From: Candidatus Levyibacteriota bacterium
GTDB lineage: Bacteria > Patescibacteriota > Microgenomatia > Levybacterales > UBA12049
Length of the DNA stretch: 37,550 bases
Reading direction: 5' to 3'
Assembly: GCA_016188975.1 (NCBI GenBank)
Contig: JACPGQ010000068.1
Location: 1 to 37,550 of the forward strand
The notes beneath the pieces were generated by a model that worked only from the letters and a program-made list of their open reading frames with translations, was not told the DNA's origin and did no database searches. The stretch's first letter is position 1, and the number at the start of each line of letters is the position of its first letter. Shown here one piece after another: positions 6,839 to 13,554 of this stretch. The position numbers were made by a program, and so were the translations under genes.

Positions 6839-7801
6839 TTGAAGACGTCATTTATTTGCACAGTATTAAACGAGGAAGAAGCAATCGAGAGCTTCCTCCT
6901 ATCATTTTCCAGACAGACAAGAAAACCTGATGAAATAGTGATTGTCGACGGCGGTTCTAGGGATGGTACGATACGGAAAATCCTGAATTTTCAAGAAACA
7001 CATAAAACCCTTCATGTAAAACTTTTCAGGAAGAGAGGCAACAGGGCAGTTGGGCGTAACTTCGCAATAAGAAAAGCTAATCACGATATCATTCTCCTCA
7101 GTGATGCGGGGTGTTTGCTTTCTGCGAAATGGGTACACGAGATCTCAAAACCGTTTCTAAATTCCCGCGTTGATGTGGTATCTGGATACTACAGAGGTAA
7201 GTCTGAAACTGTCTTCCAAAAGTGTCTTATTCCATACGTTCTTGTTATGCCTGATAAATTGAAAGAGGACGCATTTCTTCCCTCAACGCGTTCCATGGCA
7301 ATAAAGAAATCAGTATTGAAGCAAATGGGATGGTTTCCCAAAGAGTATTCGCATAACGAAGACTACGTCTTCGCGAAATACTTACAGAAAGAGAGTGTTC
7401 GAATAGGCTTCGCGAAAAAAGCAATTGTGTACTGGATCCCAGTGAAAACGCTGAAGGGTGCTTTTATCATGTTTTTCCGCTTTGCTGTAGGAGATGCAGA
7501 GGCAGGAATTTTACGTCCAAAAGTGGTATTGATTATTGCAAGATACGTTTTCGCTTTGATACTGTTTTCTATCATAGTCTCTCAAAGAGATAGTACCTTG
7601 GCATTTCTTTTTTTCGTCCTTTTAATCTTGTACTTGCTTTGGGCTATTGCAAAAAACTATAAGTATGTAAAAAGATGGGAGGCAATCTATTTTCTTCCTC
7701 TTCTTCAGATAACGTCTGATATTGCTGTTCTGTCGGGTACCTGTATAGGATTACTAATACTTTTGTTCAGCAAGAATGAACGTACATTTTTTCAGGTGTA
7801 A
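6839..7801 (+). CDS. GT2 glycosyltransferase with C-terminal membrane segments
   Basis: This 320-residue protein begins with a GT-A domain: FICTVLNEEEAIESFL, IVDGGSRDGT (residues 35-44), GRNFAIRKA, LLSDAGC (a DxD variant), and HNEDYVFAKYL as the catalytic-base region. Residues from about 230 form three or four membrane helices, so the enzyme is anchored and probably works on lipid-linked acceptors. The start is a TTG; the fold begins at residue 4 and there is no in-frame ATG that keeps it. A GGGAAGG stretch at 6816-6822 could be a distant ribosome-binding site. The RxxGRN motif fits GT2 enzymes that act on polyprenyl-linked sugars. Exact sugar unknown. Confidence 0.85.
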   Translation: MKTSFICTVLNEEEAIESFLLSFSRQTRKPDEIVIVDGGSRDGTIRKILNFQETHKTLHVKLFRKRGNRAVGRNFAIRKANHDIILLSDAGCLLSAKWVHEISKPFLNSRVDVVSGYYRGKSETVFQKCLIPYVLVMPDKLKEDAFLPSTRSMAIKKSVLKQMGWFPKEYSHNEDYVFAKYLQKESVRIGFAKKAIVYWIPVKTLKGAFIMFFRFAVGDAEAGILRPKVVLIIARYVFALILFSIIVSQRDSTLAFLFFVLLILYLLWAIAKNYKYVKRWEAIYFLPLLQITSDIAVLSGTCIGLLILLFSKNERTFFQV

Positions 7802-7837
7802 CAATCAAATATGTTACAATAAAAAGCAAATCGAGTC

Positions 7838-9043
7838 ATGAAGACGAAAGATAAGTATATCGGGGTTGGAGACATCGCCGTTTCACAACTTGCAAAAAAA
7901 TATGTTAACCAAGTCCTTTCGTCACGCAGAATTACGTATGGCCCTTTTGCAGATTCGTTTGAAAAAGAATTTGCAAAACTTCATGACCTCAAGTATGCAA
8001 TTTTTTGCAATAGTGGAACAAGTGCTTTACAGGTGGCTCTTCACGCGCTTAAGCGGGAATATAAATGGAATGATGGGGACGAAGTACTTGTTCCGGCACT
8101 CACCTTTGTCGCGACAGTCAATATTATCATTCAAAACAACCTGACTCCTATATTTATTGATGTCGACCCTGACTTTTTCGATATTGATCCAACAATGATT
8201 GAGAAGAAGATAACGAAAAGAACTCGTGCTATTATCCCTGTACATATAGGTGGTTTGCCGTGTGATATGGATCCGATAATCAGTCTTGCAAGAAAACATT
8301 CATTGCGGATAATAGAGGATTCATGTGAAACGATTCTCGCTCGCTATAAAGGAAAGTCCGTCGGATCGTTTGGCGATTTTGGTTGTTTCTCCACGTATGC
8401 AGCCCACACATTAGTAACAGGAGTTGGAGGGTTTATCTGCACAAATGATCCGAAACTCGCAACCTTAGCCAAGAGTTTGGTTAACCATGGAAGAGACGGA
8501 ATCTATATTTCAATTGACGACGATAATGTTTCAAGCAAGAAAAAATTATTCTCAATTGTGGATAAGCGATTTAACTTTGTTGATGTCGGATATAGCTATC
8601 GGGCAACAGAGTTTGAAGCTGCGTTGGGGTTGGCTCAAATCAGGGAGTTAAAAGAAAATGTCAAGAAAAGGAGAGAAAATGCTGCATATTTATTCAAAGG
8701 CTTATCAGATCTACAGGAATTCCTGCAGTTTCCCAAAGAGAGGAAAGAAGCGATCCATACGTATATGTTTTTCCCGATTATTGTTCGAGACGGTGTGAGC
8801 AGGGAGGATCTCGTTTATTTTCTTGAGGAACGAAAGATTGAAACACGGTTTCTTTTGCCACTTTTAAGCCAACCGGTCTACAGGAGCATATTTGGTGACC
8901 TTGAGAGCAAGTATCCAGTCGCAACGCATCTTTCTCATTCGGGATTCTATGTCGGTTGCCATCCGGGATTGACCAAAAAAAACCTCGATACAATTATTCA
9001 TATTTTTCACCAGTATTTTACATCCAGGAAGAAGAGAAAATGA
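7838..9043 (+). CDS. DegT/DnrJ/EryC1-fold PLP enzyme with His replacing the PLP lysine (possible sugar 3-dehydratase)
   Basis: This 401-residue protein has the full DegT/DnrJ/EryC1/StrS fold: CNSGTSALQVALHAL, VLVPALTFVATVN, FIDVDPDFFDIDP, IPVHIGGLPCDMDPI, IIEDSCET and GSFGDFGCFSTYAAHTLVTG. In aminotransferases of this family the last motif holds the Schiff-base lysine. Here that position is His190 (codon 8405-8407). The same Lys-to-His change defines the ColD and RfbH/E1 3-dehydratases, which use PLP or PMP to remove a sugar 3-hydroxyl, and the neighbouring Cys-Glu in place of the usual Ala-Ala/Gln also points that way. The function is inferred. A TACAAT box (7815-7820) may form its -10 box, with no clear -35. 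Confidence 0.82.
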   Translation: MKTKDKYIGVGDIAVSQLAKKYVNQVLSSRRITYGPFADSFEKEFAKLHDLKYAIFCNSGTSALQVALHALKREYKWNDGDEVLVPALTFVATVNIIIQNNLTPIFIDVDPDFFDIDPTMIEKKITKRTRAIIPVHIGGLPCDMDPIISLARKHSLRIIEDSCETILARYKGKSVGSFGDFGCFSTYAAHTLVTGVGGFICTNDPKLATLAKSLVNHGRDGIYISIDDDNVSSKKKLFSIVDKRFNFVDVGYSYRATEFEAALGLAQIRELKENVKKRRENAAYLFKGLSDLQEFLQFPKERKEAIHTYMFFPIIVRDGVSREDLVYFLEERKIETRFLLPLLSQPVYRSIFGDLESKYPVATHLSHSGFYVGCHPGLTKKNLDTIIHIFHQYFTSRKKRK

Positions 9044-9047
9044 TCAG

Positions 9048-9446
9048 ATGGGGTACAAAGTTGCAACGATTTATGGTATTGGCTGGATTAGCCTGCTTCA
9101 GGTCGGTACGAGAATTATTTCTCTAGCCAAGATCATCATTGTCGCCAAAATTGTATCTCCCTACGAATTTGGTATCTTCGCACTCGTTACGACAATACTT
9201 TCTCTGGCAGAGGTTTTTACCGATGCGAGTCTTCAGACGTTTCTTATCCAGAAAAAACATGATCTTGAGAAGGTCATCTCAAGCGTCTGGAGGGTGATCC
9301 TTTTTCGGGGAGTTATACTCTTTTGCGCAGTTCTGCTTTTTTCGTTTCCTGCGTCACTTTTTTTCCATGCGGCTCCTCTTTTTCATCTTTTGTTAGTAGC
9401 TGCTTTCATTCCTCTTGTAAAGGCGTTTGAAAATCCATATGTGTGA
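9048..9446 (+). pseudogene. Wzx-type polysaccharide flippase, N-terminal fragment
   Basis: These 132 residues match the start of a polysaccharide-transport (Wzx/RfbX, MATE-like) flippase. GISWISLLQVGTR-like sequence opens the first helix (here IGWISLLQVGTRII), followed by IVSPYEFGIFALVTTILSLAEVFTDA, a signature of the family, and about four membrane helices. The frame then stops (TGA 9444-9446) just after FIPLVKAFENPYV, where full-length members continue with a cytoplasmic loop and the next helix. A complete flippase has about 420-480 residues. The gene starts 4 bases after the DegT-fold gene. The C-terminal part follows in another frame. Confidence 0.8.
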
Positions 9447-10135
9447 CCTTTGGGGTAGGAGTGTCATGGATCGTAATAAAAGATCGTCCAAGCTGGAAGT
9501 TCAAAAAAAAATACTTGAGAGAGATTAGTCAATTTATGAGATCAATTATCCCGATGAATATCTTGAATTTCGCAGTCAACCAGTACGATGTGTTATTTGT
9601 CGGACGATTTTCCGGTCCGAGTATGGTAGGCATCTACCAATTAGGTCAAAAATTTTCAAGTGTTCCTCTAATTGAATTGTCAGATATATTTGGCAAAGTT
9701 ACTTTTCCTATCTACACGAAGTTTGCTGAAGATAGAGTAAGGTTACTGAACGCATATATGAGAATTGTTTTGTCCGTACTGATCATCGGATTCATAGGTG
9801 TTGTTTTCCTATTTACAGCCTCATCATATCTTATTCGGTTTCTTGGACCATCTTGGAGCGGGATCTCAAGTTTTTTTCCAGTTCTTCTGGCATATGGATT
9901 TCTTATGTCACTATGGGGAACAACCGGATCGCTATTTCTTTCACTTTCTGCGCAGGTAATTTTAGCGAGAATTGCATTTATTCGGTTTTTACTGACAATT
10001 CCAATCGTTGGTGCTGCCACGTATCTCTACGGCATCACAGGAACTGCATGGGGATTGCTTTTGAGCATCCTCATGGTTATCCCGATAACGGTTTATTACT
10101 TTCTGAGATTTTTTCATCGCAAAAACAAAGGGTAG
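9443..10135 (+). pseudogene. Wzx-type polysaccharide flippase, C-terminal fragment
   Basis: These 230 residues continue the flippase in a different frame, opening with a GTG. The sequence from GVSWIVIKDRPSWKFKKKYLREI through FMRSIIPMNILNFAVNQYDVLFVGRF and YQLGQKFSSVPL matches the middle and end of the family, with about six or seven helices. Joined to the N-terminal fragment this gives about 360 residues. Roughly one helix plus loop (my estimate is 50-60 residues) is missing between NPYV and TFGVGV, and the two parts are out of frame. The simplest reading is an internal deletion that destroyed the gene. A sequencing or assembly error, or two cooperating half-proteins, are other options. Confidence 0.78.
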
Positions 10136-10138
10136 TTC

Positions 10139-10167
10139 TTAACCATTAGATGGGAAACATGTATAAT
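10139..10167 (+). promoter_or_regulatory. Sigma70-type promoter for the GT4/fusion/YfhO run
   Basis: TTAACC (10139-10144) and a perfect TATAAT (10162-10167) are 17 bases apart, in the 60-base gap after the flippase. The predicted start near 10174 gives a leader of about 21 bases containing GGTAGG just before the ATG at 10196. This one is a conventional leadered promoter. Confidence 0.6.
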
Positions 10168-10195
10168 ACCTCAGCCTCTGTCCCAAGGTAGGATA

Positions 10196-11314
10196 ATGAA
10201 AATCGCAGTCTTCCACAATCTGAATTTTGGGGGCGCGAAGCGTGTCGTTTTCGAGCAGGTAAAAGGTCTATCCAAAGACCACGTCGTCGACGTCTACAAA
10301 ACCAATCGCGATGAAGACATTTTTGATCCTCTTGCCTACGCTCGTAATTCATACGAATATGATGTTCCATTCTACTTTGACTCGACTGCAGGCTTAAGAA
10401 GACTTGAGTACGACATAAAGACAATTATTACCTTACAAAATCTCCACGCGAAGATAGCATCAGATATTGATAAAAGGGGATACGATCTTGTCCTTGTGCA
10501 TCCCGATAAGTACACCCAAGCCCCATTTCTTATCCGTTTTCTTAAGACTCCTACGGTATACTACTGTCAGGAGCCGCTGAGAATTGCATATGAGTATAGT
10601 TTGCGGCTCAGGGAGCAAGTCTCACCAGTAAAAAAAAGCTATGAAGAAGTCAGCAGATATCTTCGGAAACGAAACGACCGGATAAATGTCAGAAGTGCTC
10701 AATTCACTCTGGCAAGCTGCCTTCACGTCAGGGAGCGCATGATTGAATCGTATGATGTCTATCCTGACATCAACTATCCAGGAATTGATACCACTGTATT
10801 TCGGCCAAAACATCGAAAAAAGAAAAACCAAGTCTTGTTTATAGGAGGGGAGGAAGTCGTGACAGACGGGTATGATTTGCTTAAAGATGCGTTCACGCGT
10901 ATTCCGAAGAAAATACGGCCTACAGTTCATATTGTGAAATGGAAAAAACAGAATAATGAACGGCTTACTGACAATGAGCTCGTGGACATGTATAACGAAT
11001 CGATTGCTGCTATGTGCGTGAGCCGGCTGGAGACATTTGGACTTGTCCCTCTTGAGGCAATGGCATGTGGGGTACCTGTCATTGCCACGAATGTGAGCGG
11101 ACATAGAGAAACCGTCGTGCATGGAAAGACAGGATTTCTTGTCGAGTTTCACCCTAAAGAGATTGCGGGGAGACTCACGATGCTTCTTGCATCACCGAAA
11201 CTCGCAACAAAGATTGGAGAGGAAGGAGTGCGCCATGTAAAAAAAGAGTGGACATGGAAGAAAAGCGTGCAGTCTCTTGATGCACTGCTGCGCAGTTTCA
11301 AGCACCAACAATGA
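10196..11314 (+). CDS. GT4 glycosyltransferase
   Basis: This 372-residue GT-B enzyme begins with IAVFHNLNFGGAKRVVFEQVKGL, the acceptor-side glycine loop, and has an intact GT4 donor motif in SRLETFGLVPLEAMACGVPVIAT (two Glu seven residues apart), followed by GHRETVVHGKTGFLV. It should add a sugar from a nucleotide donor to a growing lipid-linked glycan. The middle has an unusually long insert (about residues 125-180) rich in charged residues before the YPGIDTTVFRPK linker. The ATG follows a GGTAGG ribosome-binding site. The stop overlaps the next start by ATGA. Confidence 0.88.
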   Translation: MKIAVFHNLNFGGAKRVVFEQVKGLSKDHVVDVYKTNRDEDIFDPLAYARNSYEYDVPFYFDSTAGLRRLEYDIKTIITLQNLHAKIASDIDKRGYDLVLVHPDKYTQAPFLIRFLKTPTVYYCQEPLRIAYEYSLRLREQVSPVKKSYEEVSRYLRKRNDRINVRSAQFTLASCLHVRERMIESYDVYPDINYPGIDTTVFRPKHRKKKNQVLFIGGEEVVTDGYDLLKDAFTRIPKKIRPTVHIVKWKKQNNERLTDNELVDMYNESIAAMCVSRLETFGLVPLEAMACGVPVIATNVSGHRETVVHGKTGFLVEFHPKEIAGRLTMLLASPKLATKIGEEGVRHVKKEWTWKKSVQSLDALLRSFKHQQ

Positions 11315-13554
11315 GACCATTGATTTCAATAATCTCTATTTACTACAACACTCCCCATGAAATACTCGATTCTCTTGCATCAATTGCATCTGCAGTAAAG
11401 GGATGTACCTATGAAATAATAATTGTCGACAACAATTCTCCTCTACCACTCCCTAAAAAAGTCTCTTCATTTTCTAAAGTACGGGTACTAAGCAATAGAG
11501 AGAACATTGGTTTCGGAGCTGCTATAAACCAAGCAGTGAAGAAGAGTAGGGGGGAGTATCTCCTTTTGCTTAATCCAGATACCGTATGCTTTCCGCAAGC
11601 AGTAACCAAAATGTATAAGCGTATTAAGAGAGATAAACGTCTAGGAATAATCGGTCCAAAGGTTCTTGATAAAAACGGAAATGTGCTGGACACTATCAGT
11701 AATCCGCCATATTTACCTTCCGCATTAGTAATTTTTTCATTGTTGAAGCACCTCTGGCCGTTTCGGTCAATTGAAGAGAACTACCATTTGCGAAATCTTG
11801 ATCGGGATAGGGAGCACTTTGTTCCGGTAATCGGGGGCGCTTGTATGTTTCTGAGAAAAGATGTGTTTGAGAGGGCTGAAGGTTTTGATAAAAGGTTTTT
11901 TATGTACTTTGAGGAGGCGGATTTATCTCTCAGAGTTCAAAAACTGGGACTGCGGAATGTGTATTTTCCGCAAGCCAAAGTTACTCATTTTGTCGGGAGA
12001 AGTTCGAGTGATTCTGCTTGGATTCAGAGAGTATTTGAAAGAAGTAGATACCTCTTCTTCAATAAATATCATGGGTTTTCCAAAGCGATTCTGACAGAGC
12101 TTTTTTTACGTTCATTTACTTTTGCGAGTATAAGTTTGTTGCTCTTGCTTTCTCTCTCCTCATTTCTGATATTTTATCGGCTAGATGAGCTGATGATGTT
12201 TTTTGGTGATTTTGGGAGAGATTATTTGACAGCTCGAGATGCAATTCTACACTCAAACATTCCTCTCGTCGGAATTACCTCATCTGTGACATGGCTCCAT
12301 CAGGGCCCATTGTCAGTATGGTTTATTGCGCTGAGTTTTTTGGGGACTGACTTTAATCCTTTGGCCCCTGTGTATTTATATGGATTTTTCAGTGTTATCA
12401 CAACGTACGCTATCTATAGACTCGGAGGGCTTATGTTTACTAAAACAGCTGGACTACTGGCAGCGCTATTTTTTACGACATCGCCACTTGTACTCGTTAA
12501 CGCAAGGATTCCTTACCATACTTCTCCTATTCCTCTTTTCAGCGCAATCTTTTTACTTTTCCTTTGGGTGTTCATCAAAAAAAGAAAGTTTATCTTCTTC
12601 CTAGGCTTATCGCTTGGATTATTGCTTCTGTTAGAACTCTCCAATGCAGTGCTGTTTTTTGTACTCGGGGCCCTCTACGTCTTGTATAGGCCAAGCCTGA
12701 CAAGACGTGAAGTCGTTTGGGGAATTGCTGGCTTCGGATTTGGAATCGCAGCTTTTATTCTTTATGACATCACGCACAACTTTGTACAAACAGGTGGTTT
12801 TTTCTTATGGATTGCTAATAGAATTCGCCTCTTTTTTGGACTTACTCTCTCCGGGGCATCTACTACGGCAAACATTCCTGCTGCGCTTTTAACTGTTTGG
12901 AATGAAATAAGAAGGTTTGTTTACCCACAGGACATATGGACTGTTATCGTTGTGCTTATCCTCGTCGTTTCACTTGTCCTTGTGAAACGAATTGGTTATT
13001 ATGAACGGTTTTCGAATGGATTGCTTCTTTGCGTCGTTTGGCTCTGCCTTGCACTAGTTGGGTTTATCATTCATGCTGCACCCGGGACTGCTTATTTTCC
13101 TCTGATTTTCGTCCCTTTTTCACTTATTGTAGGTTCTGCTTTTTATGAAGTCGGGAAGAGATCAAGTCTCATGTACATAGTTTTTTTTGCAATTGTTGCC
13201 GCAAATGCTTTTTATACGGTAAAAAATCAGTACTTCCTCGATACGAAGACATTTCATGGGTCTGATGCATATGGTTGGGACTATGGCTTAGGGGAAGCAT
13301 TCGTCGAGAGACAAAAAACAGTAGATTTTATTCTCGGTGATGTAAAGGGTGAGCCAATGCAGATAAGAGGTGGTGGATTCCTTCGGGAATTCGAATCTTC
13401 TGTTGATAACTACAAATACCTACTTTGGCAAAAGGGAGGAGTAGTAGATGAAGGGTCAGCTAGAATTTACACGCTATATCAAGAAAGAGAAGAAGTGCCA
13501 AGAGATGCAAAGATGCTTTACACGAATTCATTTGTTTATGTTACGAAAAACTAA
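11311..13554 (+). CDS. GT2::GT-C fusion glycosyltransferase
   Basis: This 747-residue protein joins two transferases. Residues 1 to about 260 are a rhamnosyltransferase-like GT2 domain: ISIISIYYNTP, IIIVDNNS (DNNS 40-43), NIGFGAAINQAV, LLLLNPDT (88-91), VIGGACMFLRKDVF and FFMYFEEADLSLRV. Residues from about 265 onward form about 11 membrane helices of a GT39/ArnT-like GT-C enzyme, with GDFGRDYLTARD after the first helix (acidic residues 300, 304 and 310) and HQGPLSVWF. The C-terminal end is a small extracytoplasmic domain. One chain could thus act on both faces of the membrane. The sequence is continuous with no sign of a frameshift at the junction. A G6 run lies at 11549-11554. Confidence 0.87.
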   Translation: MRPLISIISIYYNTPHEILDSLASIASAVKGCTYEIIIVDNNSPLPLPKKVSSFSKVRVLSNRENIGFGAAINQAVKKSRGEYLLLLNPDTVCFPQAVTKMYKRIKRDKRLGIIGPKVLDKNGNVLDTISNPPYLPSALVIFSLLKHLWPFRSIEENYHLRNLDRDREHFVPVIGGACMFLRKDVFERAEGFDKRFFMYFEEADLSLRVQKLGLRNVYFPQAKVTHFVGRSSSDSAWIQRVFERSRYLFFNKYHGFSKAILTELFLRSFTFASISLLLLLSLSSFLIFYRLDELMMFFGDFGRDYLTARDAILHSNIPLVGITSSVTWLHQGPLSVWFIALSFLGTDFNPLAPVYLYGFFSVITTYAIYRLGGLMFTKTAGLLAALFFTTSPLVLVNARIPYHTSPIPLFSAIFLLFLWVFIKKRKFIFFLGLSLGLLLLLELSNAVLFFVLGALYVLYRPSLTRREVVWGIAGFGFGIAAFILYDITHNFVQTGGFFLWIANRIRLFFGLTLSGASTTANIPAALLTVWNEIRRFVYPQDIWTVIVVLILVVSLVLVKRIGYYERFSNGLLLCVVWLCLALVGFIIHAAPGTAYFPLIFVPFSLIVGSAFYEVGKRSSLMYIVFFAIVAANAFYTVKNQYFLDTKTFHGSDAYGWDYGLGEAFVERQKTVDFILGDVKGEPMQIRGGGFLREFESSVDNYKYLLWQKGGVVDEGSARIYTLYQEREEVPRDAKMLYTNSFVYVTKN

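Noticed and set aside
9444-9446. Reading the flippase TGA as a recoded codon or a programmed frameshift
   Set aside because: Reading through or slipping would not restore the roughly one helix missing between the two halves. A deletion explains both the lost residues and the frame change.
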